NCBI GenBank assembly: GCA_013400975.1
Contig: WBMZ01002654.1
Location: 124,001 to 188,000 of the forward strand
DNA length: 64,000 nt
Origin: Atrichornis clamosus
Taxonomy: Eukaryota > Chordata > Aves > Passeriformes > Menuridae
Direction of reading: 5' to 3'
The notes under the pieces are model-generated. The model worked only from the letters and a program-made list of their open reading frames with translations, made no database searches and was not told the origin of the DNA. Shown here in pieces: positions 38,901 to 50,900 of this stretch (its first letter is position 1; the number at the start of each line of letters is the position of its first letter). The position numbers were made by a program, and so were the translations under genes.

Positions 38901-41900
38901 GGAGAAACTCCGTGCATTTCCATGGAATGTGTAGAGAATTTCTCCTTTGTGAAAGTTTAGTGTAGTTTTTATACTTGGTAAAGTGAGGTGTCTGTCAGTC
39001 CGAAGTCCAGCTTATCTTTCAGATCGCACTTTGACAGTAAGATGTTCACTGGCAGTTGGGAGATGCCAGTGTTAACCCCATGGTGCCAAAATAACTGACT
39101 ACAAGACAGCTTGTCCTGTTTGAATTATAGACTGGTAAAAAAGCAACAGAAAAGCTTGTGTAGGGGGCAAGATGCCCTGCTAGAGGCCAGAGAATACTGA
39201 AAAGAGAATAAGGCATGAACTTCTGTGATCTGTCTATGGGTTTCAAGTCAGAATACATCTGTGTGTAGTTTGCTTTACAATTGAACCACTTTTGATTACT
39301 AAAGAATGAAATCAAGATCTTGGATATCTGCACACTGGTACTCAACTACCTCATATAATCTTTTAAAATGCATTAATGTGAATATGGGCTTTTCCAGTGA
39401 CTTCTGTTTGCCATTTCTCTTCTGCTACGCTGCTGTGATGGTTAGGAACACTGGTTAATTATCAGTCTTAAGAAAGGTGTAAGTAATGAAGTAAGATGTC
39501 TTCTATCACATAATTTGAAAGACAGCGATAACCAACAAACCTAATTTGTGAGTTGTGAACCTCTATACTTGTTCCTGCAGATTTTGTGTTTCCTCTACAA
39601 GGAATAATGGATTCATGTTCATGCGCCTAAGTTGGCAGTGTGCTTTACTTGGCGGCACCTTTAACGACTCAGTGGAAATGCCACCAGAAGAAAAATTGCA
39701 GGAGTATATAGGAGACTGTAATATGTCCATAAACAAAACTCTCCATAGATCTGATGTAGTAGTAAATAACAAATTACCATTCATTAATTGAAGTAATTTC
39801 GATAAAGTCTGGCTTAGGTGATAGAAAATCAAATGTTTTTCCAAAAAAGCATTTTTTCTTTCTCTTTCCTTCTCCTTTATTTCTCTTTCTAATTATCTGA
39901 GATAGATAATTTTATTTCTGTGTTTCACATGGACACAGTAGTTCTACAGTCTTGCAACAACTTATGAATGTACTTATGTTTAACCAGCTACAGAAGTATT
40001 TGGGAGAATATGGCCAGCAGGTTAATTACTATTGTTAGTTACTCGGGAGAGGCACCAGGTTTTTTCAAGGGCTTGATGCCCACCAGCTATTTTTGGAAAT
40101 AATTAGCAGCAAACATGAAAAAATGAGAGTTATTTTCATTTTTTTTCACACATGAGTGTCTGATAAATGTAAAAAAATAAAGTGAATCCCTTCTTCTGTG
40201 TTCTCAAGCTCTAGAAGTTTTAATTACTGAAAAAATTCAGGCATAGCTGTTCATGCATTTTGAAATGTTACTGGAGCTTTGCCAGCTACTGTGAGCCAAT
40301 GTTGCTGAAGTGATTGAACTAATTAATAGGTTGTTACAACATTTGAGTAGAATCTTGCACTCAAGTCAATAAAACTTAAGGAGGAAGAAAACACTGCTGA
40401 GTGCATGAGTTAATCAAGGGCTGAGTGCTCTGAAAGACCATCTAGGTCTTAATAGAGAGGACTTCATCTTGTAGAAGATAAAACTGGCCTTTATGGGGCC
40501 GCTAGTTCAGGTAGTGTTTCTACCTTCTGACTTCTCTGTGTCACCACAAAAAAATGACCCTGTATGTAGTGATTATGGACTAGCAGTAGTTGATTTGCCA
40601 TCCTTAGAATTTAGATAGTCTCCAATTGTCTCATTCAGAAATGATCTCGCCACAACTTTGCAAAACAATTGTTCAGAAATGACCATATTTTTGTTGCAAA
40701 CACTATCCAGAATGGACAAAACAAGGCATATCTACTCAGAGATTAGTGCCACAAAGAAGTACTTAACTCCTCACTCAGTCATTAAAAATCAGTGTGGAAG
40801 AGCTTGAGTGTGCTGGTTGCATGTTCACTTGTGGGATATCTGCGATAGCGGTGGGAAGGAGCGGTACCGGTAACCATTCCTTGAGGGATGATGTATTCTC
40901 CACCTGCCTCGGTCAGACCCATATGATACCTGAAACTTAGGAGCACAGGACAGGGACTGTGCATAGCTTTGCCCCAGACACCCTGAGTAGCCACATCCTC
41001 AGTTAATGTTCCCTGAATTCAGTATGGGACAGGCACTTCAATGTCAAGCCCATCACAGCTCTGTGCCTCAACTTTCAAGGGGAAGTTCTGCCTTTTCTCT
41101 TCAGACTGGATGTGTGCTATAGCAGAGGATCGTCCCATCCTCTCTCTGCACTATAGTGCCAGCAGCATGACTCCTGGAGTTTGTTACAGGGAATGGAGTA
41201 TAGTACTTGGGATTGAAGTTTTAAAAAATAAACTGTGTGGTGCTCTTCCTTGTAATAGAATCTATATTACAGATCTACCTACAAAGTACTGACGTTCATT
41301 CTTATTTCTTATCTGAGCCTTGTAACCTATTAAACAAGACTATAAATATAGTCATCAAGAAAAATAGGCTTAAGTTAAATGTTAAATTTTTGCAAAAATA
41401 AAGAATAATGTTTCTGATTAATTTTCAAGTAATACCCTAAATGGTGTTGAAATTTGTTACTCAATCAAAGAACTGTCTAAACTGTGTGCATCTACGTTTT
41501 AAAAAATTAGAACACAATTTCCCCAGAAGATAAATAATTATGGTCCAATTTTATAAGTGTATCTTCAATTGTTAGAACATTGAATAGGAGCAAGTATGTA
41601 CCAATTAATTATAACTTAGAACATTATTCTTAGCTCATTGTAGAGCTTTATAATTCACTCTTGAAAAAAAAATCCCTGTAAAGGCACAGCATGATTTTAA
41701 TTAATTTTTTTCTAGCTGTTTAATTTTTAACTTTTTCTCCCAAAGTGTTTAATTTTTAAATGAGCTCGGCTAGCTACATATTTCATTCTCACCATCGTAT
41801 CTCTTAAGCAAGAAAAATAAAGTTAAATAAATTGGATCAGTATTCAAATTAAAGCTGTTTAAAGTGATGCTCTCAAACGTTTATTTTTATTCTTCTGAAG

Positions 41901-44900
41901 TATCCATCAATCATATTAGCGCTTTAAAAATGAGAGCAGCCTTGAAGGCACAGATGAGGTTTCACAGAAAAACGGGATGTGTTCTGCTGTGTTACTACCT
42001 AAGCAGTAGCCAAATAATGGTGATTTTATCCACTTGATTCAGTTAATATGAGGGGCAAAAAAATCACATCCTGGTTTAGTGCCTTGGAACCGCAATTTTA
42101 GAACAACATTTTCCATGAACCTATAATACTAAAAAATCTGTAGACTGAGGAGATTTCAGATATTTAGCTAATGATTAAATACATGCCTATAATGATTGGA
42201 GGAGAGAGAAAGCAGAAGTCCCCACAGATGGACAAAATCCAATTAGAGTACTCTGTTGGGGCAATAGCTAAAGAGAAATTACTTTGGGGATATTTGCATT
42301 TTCATAAGCAATTTTCATTTCCACAAGAGGAACCCCCTTGTCTGCAGTCCTGACTACAAGCCTCTTGCAGGAGTAGTTTTTCCATTTTGTAGTTTCTGAA
42401 GGTAAGCCTTTTAAAAGCAGTATGTGTGTTCAGTGTCTTTGTTTGTAGGGGCTGATTTTTTTCACATTGTCCTAATGACTTAGCTTCTATGTACAGACCT
42501 AAAACCTTCCCTGAAACAGTTGATTGGATGATATTGAGTAGATCTGCTGCAGCACTGCCAGTACACTACCACCAATTTGGTGGCAGTAGAGTTTTCTTAG
42601 CAAGGAATATGGTGACATCTAGACATCTAGGCCTAGACATCTAGGTCATGGGGTCAGTGCCATCACTTGTCTTAAGTCCTCCTTCCTTCCCAAAGATGCA
42701 AATGATCCTGTGCTTACTGACTGTACTGCTGCTGAAATGGCTAGTGTTGGCCCTTAGAATGTAAATATGGACTAGCTGGGAAAGCCCATTGAATTGTGTT
42801 TTACTGTAAATTTGAAAAAATGTCGCAAGTGAGGAATGCTGTCCATTCTGGGGTTAGACATCCACTTCTAGGTACGTCTGTTGCTGTGTCTGTACTAGCC
42901 AAACAGAGTGGCAGTCCTTCCAGCCTACAGTTCCTACCTGAATTAACGAAACAGTCAATCAAAAAAGTATTACTATTTCCAGCTGCTTTATAGTTCCTTA
43001 GAATAACTGTTGGCTGAATCACATATCTTGCAGTAAACCAAAGATAATATTTCTGCCGTCAAAACTCTGAAAGAACTGCATGTGCTTCTAAAAAAATGAT
43101 GTAGTGTTTATGTCAAGATATAAAGTCCTTCCTTCATTGAAATAAGGCTTTACTGTGTTCAGTTGTTCTTCGTATTCAGGTATCATATGACAGGACAGAT
43201 ATGGGGCAACGGGTTGCTTGGTGCCCTAGTCAGGGTAGCACCCCTTAGTCCCTTCAGTTTAGTGTATGTTCTTACAGCTGCTGTCAGTGTATTAAATCCC
43301 CTATTAAAAGGAAAAAAAAGACACAAGCTAGTAATAAAGTTGTGTTTTAAGAACAAATAACTTAGTGATGAGAAAATCAGGACACAATAACAGTGCCATT
43401 TCATGTTTTATACAGTGTACATATATTTTGCTATTTGTGTTACTGTAACTGCTGACCCAAAGTTTTGAGAGAGAGTTGCAGGTATTACAAAGCTTTAAGC
43501 CTCATTCTCAGTTAGTATAGGCCAACATAAACGCAGCACCTGAATATATGCTCCTTTAATTTTGGTATGTCTTGATTTATTGTGTTTAAAAATGTATTCT
43601 TAATTTTCTGTGATAGGGTCAGTTTCCTTTGCATGCAATTTTTGAAAGAAAGATTAAGTGGGTGAAAAATAAATTGTTGATATTCATTATTGTTTGAAAT
43701 ATCACAACAAAGGCTTTATGATAAGAGTTTCTTTATGATAAGTATTACAAGTTCATTACACTGAAATGGAAATTCAACACCTAGCATAAATCAATAGTTC
43801 TGTAAATGTCAACATTTTACTAATGTTAACTCAATTTTTTGAGAATCAAAACTCAGTAGTATAGGAAGGCTAGTGAAAGTGATAACTTTGGTCGTTTACT
43901 GCGTATGTATTACTTTCGTTACATGTATGTTTAAACACTCTTTCTTTTAATGCATCTGCTCAACTTCAAGGATTTTCTTGTTTCCTTGGTCTTGACGTAG
44001 CAGTTCTTTAGGGACCATGGAAGCAATTGCATAGACCATACATGATTCAAATCCTGCTGATCCTGGCTAAATCTGAGGAGAGTCAATAACTTTTCTCAGT
44101 GCCAAGCTTTTAAAGTCATCTGTACTTTGAGAGAAAAAAGTCTAGCAAGATGATAGGGAGAATCAAGGGGGAGGACTGTGGAGCCCTTTGGAGGTCCCAT
44201 CTGTGTGACATGTAGGAATTGCATTAGCTATGTGCTCATAACCAGAGCAATTTTGATTGCCTGGCATGGCATTGAAACAGGCATATTCTCACACAGCCAT
44301 TTGGTGGTGGGAGGAGAGGCAAAAGAACTCAAACCATGCCAGGATCTGCACAAATCTACCCTGTCTAGATGGAAGCAGTTCATGGCAAAGATGAGACATT
44401 GCACCTCTGATTTGGCTTTAGAAGGCAATATTGCTAATGCGTGCTGCACATAGTTAAAAGTTTCATATTCCTAGTAACTTTTAAATGGATTGCATTTCTC
44501 TTGTCCATCCTTTCAGTTTTGTTTGGGAGAGTTTACACCTGAAGAAATATCTGGGTTTGTATCCATCAAATGCAAAATACCTCAGCGTTAGTCAAGGCAA
44601 ACCTTTGTAGCTCTGTTAGCAAGGGACTCTGCTAAAAAAATCTCTCTAAGAAATGTCTAGCTTTCCCTGTAGGAATACTCTTTAGCTCACAAACGTTTCA
44701 GCTTCTATGCTTGTATAGTAAATATAAGCAAGGTAGGAAATTGAAATCCCAGCTGAGATCTTTTTAGAAGAAAAGTGTACATATGCACATACTATACGAG
44801 GTCTGAATTTGGCTTCAAAAAGCTGTCATTTAACTGTAGTTTGAGTTGGTATTAATCAACAGTTCAACAGTAATCACAGTTCATGAACACCCTATGGCAC

Positions 44901-47900
44901 AGGTGGTTTTGTACTGGTATTAATATACTGAAAAAAATGAACAAATCTTCCTGTTTTCTTCAATCCTAACAATACCATGTTTAAGTATCATTGTCACAGC
45001 AAATCCTTTCTTACTTGCATGTTACTGGGTAAAGATGGAGCACTTCTCAGCACAAGCAAGAGGGGGTTTCTGGCTGATCAGATCCTATTCTAAAGCAGTG
45101 CTAAGGACAAGAAGAGCATATTTGGCATAGAGCCAAGCAACGGAGCAATAAGATCTCGACCTAATTTGGAGAGCTTATATTACCTGTAGGTGATGTGTCA
45201 CATTATGAGTTGATGAACTAGATGACCGTATTTTATGGTCTCCTGACAATGTGACAGCATTATGAAGAGAATGGCAAGCATGTGTTACCCATTAAGATGT
45301 CCTGTAAGATGTTGGTGGCAGTAAAGAGATGCAAATGTAATTTTCAAAAAACTCTTATTACTGTTGGACAATAATTTTGAAGTCTTATAAATGTTCCTCC
45401 TTCGTATCCAATATCAGGAGGCTGCTTATTTACCATAGTGCCATTACTGATTTCTCTTTTAGAATTCCTCTCAATGTGAGAGACATTGTCTACTGTACAG
45501 GAGTTTCACTGATGGATGAAGATGTGTGGGAGTTCATTTGGATGAAATTTCACTCTACCACAGCAGTGTCTGAGAAGAAAATATTATTAGAAGCCTTAAC
45601 TTGCAGTGATGACAGAAACTTGCTCAACAGGTAAAAAATATTTTATATCTGAATCTGTTATGAGTAATCACTTCAACATTAATGGATCATCACTTGAGCT
45701 TTCAACTAAATGAAAGAACTTTGCTTTTCAAGCACAGGCTTACTGTTTGTTTAAACCGTCTTTTGCTTTTGCATTAATGCATATGAAAATTGGCACATAC
45801 TGTCTTTTCACTTCCAAATTTTCCTTTGTTCATTGGAAATGTTTGAAATTCTGTAATAATTGCTGGTATTTTTTTGTTACTATGTCCTTTATTTAAATGT
45901 CTTCACCACTCTGATCTAACAGCTTTCATAAAAGTTGCACTCAGTTTTTACTGAAATCTTTTTACATCAAGATTTTTCTGATTCAGAAATGTATACAGTC
46001 TTTGGAATCATAGAAATAAACCACTGAACTCACTTGGAGACTTAAACAAACCATTTGGCAGTGATTTCTTTTTTTTCTGATGTACTGATGTTAGACAATG
46101 TGTTGGTGAAACTAAATGTTTTTTTTTTTCTTTTTTCTCCCACTAGACTTTTGAATTTGTCTCTCAACTCAGAAGTTGTCCTGGATCAGGATGCAATTGA
46201 TGTGATAATCCATGTAGCTCGAAATCCACATGGAAGGGATCTTGCTTGGAAGTTTTTCAGAGAAAAATGGAAAATACTAAATGCTAGGTAGAGATAAAAA
46301 TTCTTAATTTATTTCATTTTCTTATCTTGATATAATTTGTGTAAGTATTGTACAGGTGTGTATTCATGTAAGTTCCTGAATCAAGTCCATTCTCTTTTAA
46401 TCCATAAATAGAGATGTCTCTAAATATGAAATACCTACCTATGAGTCATAAACGCATTTATTCAAGGATTATCACGCACATGCATAGAGACATTTGTCTC
46501 TTAGCGATCATCTGTACATGTATTAGTGTATTGTGTCTGTGCTTATGATAATGAATTCTATCTATGTGTCAAGTGCTGCAGTTCTACTTTTACATAGATA
46601 AAAAACAGCAGTTCCCAAAGGATTTTGCTGTTTTAAAGTCCGATAGAAAAAAATAGTCTTTTCAAGAATGTTATTTCAGCTGTGGAAAAAAAAAACCAAA
46701 CACTTTTCGAAACATTTCCTTGTTCAAAAGGATGCTAATATAGTGTCATCCCCTTTCTTTCCACTGTGTGTTTCAGGTGAGTTTCAAGTAATAGAGGATC
46801 AACATTTTGAATTAAAAATAGATGAACAGAAAGGAGACAGGCTTGCTCCTTACACCTACTTCTGTTTCTCTTTGAACAAGTGCTACATGTTCCTACTCTG
46901 AAGCCCAGTCAACATTTAAAAATCCTTTTTGATGAAGATTTTGATATTAATTCAATGAATGACAAATTTCTGTAGTTCTTTAGGGACTGCCTGAGGGCCT
47001 GAAAGATTATACAGCAGCTCATCTGATACTGACAGATGAAAAAGGACCACAACTTGGATGAGGTTCAGGTTCTTAAAGGCAGGTGTCCAAGAATTTCAGC
47101 ATCCCATGCCAGGCCACACCTTTGATGTTGGCAGGAAAGGTATTGGCGATCTGTTCCATTGTGGACTTGTGAGGAACCAACTGTTGTACCACAGAATATT
47201 TTAAATGGTATATTTAAGATGCTGTATCTAAGCAACTAAATCCCAGTACCTCATGAATAAAGGTGCAACCTTTATACAGGTTTCACAGCATCAAAATAAG
47301 TCAAGGAAGCTCAGACACTGTGCAAATTTCCTAAAAAGTCAGAAAGTTGTTCATGCTTCTTTTGGGTAATGCTTTATAGTATAGGGGGATTTTAGAAGAA
47401 TAAGTTCAGCTGGGAAAATAGGTTTGAGCTGGAATTGGTTTTGGAAATTTATATTGCAGGAGGATACTTTTTGAAAGCCACTTCCAAAAAGCTCTAAGCA
47501 CTCTAAGAGTGCTGAAGAGTTTAAAAACTAAGAATTCTCTCCTTCTGGTGTGATTATTCCAGTACTTTTGCACAGAAAGTGGGTGCCAGATGCAATACTA
47601 TTACACAATCCAGTGCAGATAGCAAATAATTTTTCAGGTCCCTGCAAGAATTTGTACAGAGTTTAGGCGTAAAGCCATCACAATCTGTATTGCTACAGAC
47701 ACATATGCAGTAGTTGTGTCCTGCTTTAGTAAGTACATTCATCTGGCAACCTGGCTAGCACCTGTGATTTTAGATGTGGACAACATTAAGCAGTGTAGAC
47801 AAATAGAAAATATTTAGCAAACTATGCCACATGCCAAATCACTTGTGTGTTATAACTTTAAATAGCTTAAATTTACCTGGAATTCGAATTGCATTTATTT

Positions 47901-50900
47901 CACTTGTGTAATCTGAATTCCTAACAAGCAGCAAGGCCTCATCAAAGACCTGTTATTGCCCTTTTTTAAAATTAGAAAATAACAGAGAGTTTGTCTTTTT
48001 GCCCAACACTGTCTTTGTGTTACCTTCATTTGGTTTGATCTCCAAACACAAGTCAGAGCCACCAAAAAGATTGTAGCAGTCCATTTTTCTGAAAGTGACT
48101 TCCGGTTGAGTTTCTATTGATCACCAAAAGATTCAATGCAGTGAAATGAAGTGGTTAATGCAAGCTGTGCATATGTGATATCTATTGAAAATAACATGGT
48201 TTTGTAATCATAGATTAGAATGTTTTAAGTGAGACTTCGAGAGGCTGAAATTAGTCTAATTAATACCTTTCCCTTTAACTGTTCAATGAAACAGTGGCAT
48301 GATAGAATGCAAGGACTTACACCTGGATCATGGCAATCCCAGAAACACCTACAGGTTGGGCAGAGAAGTGGTTGAGAGCAGCCCGGCGGGGAAGGACTTT
48401 GGGGTGATGGTTGATGAAAAACTCAACAAGAGCTGTCAGTATGTGCTCACAGCCCAGAAAGCCAATGGAATCCTGGGCTGCATGAAAAGGAGTGTGGCCA
48501 GCAGGTCAAGGCAGGGGATTCTCCCCATCTACTCTGCTCTTGTGACACCCCACCTGCAGTGCTGTGTACAGTTCAGGTGTCCCCAGCATATGAAGGACGT
48601 GGAGCTGTTGGAGCAAGGCCAGAGGAGGGCCATAAAGTTGCTAAGAGGACTGGAGCACCACCCTTACAAAGACAGGCTGAGAAATTTGGGGCTGTTCAGC
48701 CTGGAGAAGAGAAGGTAGTGTGGAGACCTCCTAGCAACCTTCCAGTATCTGTTGGGGGCCTACCGGGAAACCAGAGGGGGACTCTCATCAGGAACTGTAG
48801 TGATAGGACAAGAGGGAATGGGTACAGATAGAAAGAGGGTAAATTGGGTTAGATATTAGTAAGACATTTTTTATTGTGAGGGAGGTGAGATGCTGGAACC
48901 AGCTGCCCAAATAGGTTGTGAATGCCCCATCCCTTGGCAGTGCTCAAAGCCAGGTTGGATAAGGTCTTGAGCAACCTGGTCTAGCAGGAAGTGTCCCTGT
49001 ACATGGAGGGGTGGGGATTGGGACTGGATGATCTTTAAAGTCCATTATAACCCCTTAATGTTCTGTGATTCTATGATTAGTCTTCTGATGTAAGCTCACC
49101 ACACTAGTGCATTTTTAAAATTCAACAAACCTTATTGTGGAATTATAGTTCAAGAACATGGACATCTTGGAGCGAGTGCCAAGGACAGCCACAAAGATGA
49201 TACAACTTATCATCTGACCTATGAAGACAGGCTGAGAGTGTTGGGAATGTACAGCCTGGAGAAGAGAAGGCCTTACAGCACCTTCCAGTACCTTAAAGCA
49301 CCCTACAGGAAAGCTGAAGAGGGACCATGTACATGGACATGTAGTGATAGGACAAGGGGGAATGCCTTCAGACTGAAGGAGGTCAGGTTTAGATTAGATC
49401 ATAGGAAGAATTCCTTTACTGTGAGGGTGGTGAGGTATTGCTGGATAGGGCTTTGTGCAACCTGATCTAGAGAAAGCTGTCCCTGCCTATAGTAGGGGGA
49501 TTGGAACTGGATGATATTTAATATCTCTTTCAACCCCAACCGTTCTGTGATCCTATGATTGAAGTATACTATGTCCCAAGGCATCCTTTTTCTACAATTA
49601 TAATTTATTATTTAATTTGATTTAAAATTAAAATACTTTTAATGAAACATTAATTTAATAAGGTGATATCTCAGTGGTGCTTTCCATTTAATTTATTATA
49701 AAAAGTGTTGATGTTTCAGATAGTAAAATGAAATAGCTAAGGGGCATTAAATTATAATGCTGTTTCCACTTACTTTTAAACACAGCATGTCAAGGAGTTA
49801 GAATTGCCACAAAATATTGCTAACCCTTCATATTTTTACTGTGTGCTTGTATTCACATTGTCCAAAACATACTGATGATGTATAAAATCTTCAAAGTCAC
49901 TCATATGATTTATACAGGTGACTTAAATATTGAGGTGCCTAACAAGTCTTTAGTAAGAAATCCGTGGGACTAAGGCTGCTACAACTTTGGAAAAGAGAAT
50001 TGAAAATGCTGTTCTCTTCATGTTACCTGAGTATGCACTACTTTGTCTCCTAAAGCATTTTCATCCTATGTGTGTATGTGTGTGAAAATTTAATCCATCA
50101 GCTGTCTATAAGAATTCCTTATTCTCAAGTGCTGAATCATTTGTCAGCATTTGGGAATTTGACAGTATTTGGGAAGGCATTTATATCTGTCCAAAGTAAA
50201 TGGACTATGCTGCCTTTTGAGTTTGCACAAGTGCAAAGCCTGTACAAATGTGGGGCACTGAAGGGTTTACATCCACAGAAGGAAAAGTGCAGTGGAGAGT
50301 CTGTGTTTCCAGAATGTTTTCAGGGAGTTCAGGCATGTAAGGTCCTGGTTCTGTAGTGCTGTTGTCATTTCTAGGAAGGGTGAGAAGACTGACACCTGTA
50401 AGACCAAACACATCTCCTATTCTTATGTTTCACACCTGCAAAATACTGTTTTGGAAGGTGATAGAATTTTTGCAAATGGCTGACTTTTTACCAAGTATGC
50501 ATAACGGGCAGTAATCAGCACAGGTATGCATGAAGGTATCACTTTTAGGGAAGGAATTCTGTTACTTCTTGTTTGCACTGTGGTTACAATAGACTGTAAG
50601 AAAAATAAATCCCTGCAGTTGTTTCTATGAGGTCTCTTCTCTAAAGTGGATTGGTTACCTTGTCAAAAGACCCCACCAAGGAGAATTTCCAGTTTTCCAA
50701 ACAGTCAATTGTGTCTAAGTTGAGACTGTAATAATAAAGGGCTTTGTTAGAAAGCCTAAACATACTTCAAGTACCATTAAATCCATACTTCCCGTAGGAG
50801 ACGTTTGTTTCTGGACATCTGTATATGCCAGTGTGACTGAAATTTTGGGGCAAGAGATGTACTTGCTGAAATATCCATGAATAATTCAATTATTAGTGGT

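Larger units (their letters stand above)
31329..39184 (-). mobile_element. Endogenous retrovirus (provirus), antisense in TRHDE intron
   Basis: A 7,856-base proviral copy transcribed, if at all, from the minus strand. Two LTRs flank an interior with, in minus-strand order, gag, protease, reverse transcriptase, RNase H, integrase and env remnants. Both ends show the same 5-base flank GGCCA, which is direct evidence of retroviral integration. The 5-base duplication, and an RT/RNase H/integrase that read most like the ERV-L group, suggest class III; that assignment is inference. Every gene has stops or frameshifts, so it cannot make a full protein set. By eye about one base in ten differs between LTRs over a 330-base stretch, which points to an old insertion, tens of millions of years at usual avian rates. 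Antisense placement in the intron is the orientation that is usually tolerated. Confidence 0.93.
25233..45462 (+). other. TRHDE intron, about 20.2 kb
   Basis: The largest intron visible. About 7.9 kb of it (31329-39184) is an antisense endogenous retrovirus. The rest is AT-rich with small simple repeats: an A13 run at 29711-29723, a CA/TA stretch near 32249-32270 (inside the provirus), and a short tandem of GACATCTAG at 42614-42645. A stretch at about 44040-44105 looks weakly MIR-like. No embedded gene was recognised. Confidence 0.8.

Noticed and set aside
44178..44453. 91-codon open frame on + with many Cys
   Set aside because: No domain recognised; the opposite strand is open too; treated as chance.
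46668..46901. Open frame that might be a further TRHDE exon
   Set aside because: No resemblance to the protein; exons at 46287 and 52705 already join in phase through a complete Arg codon.
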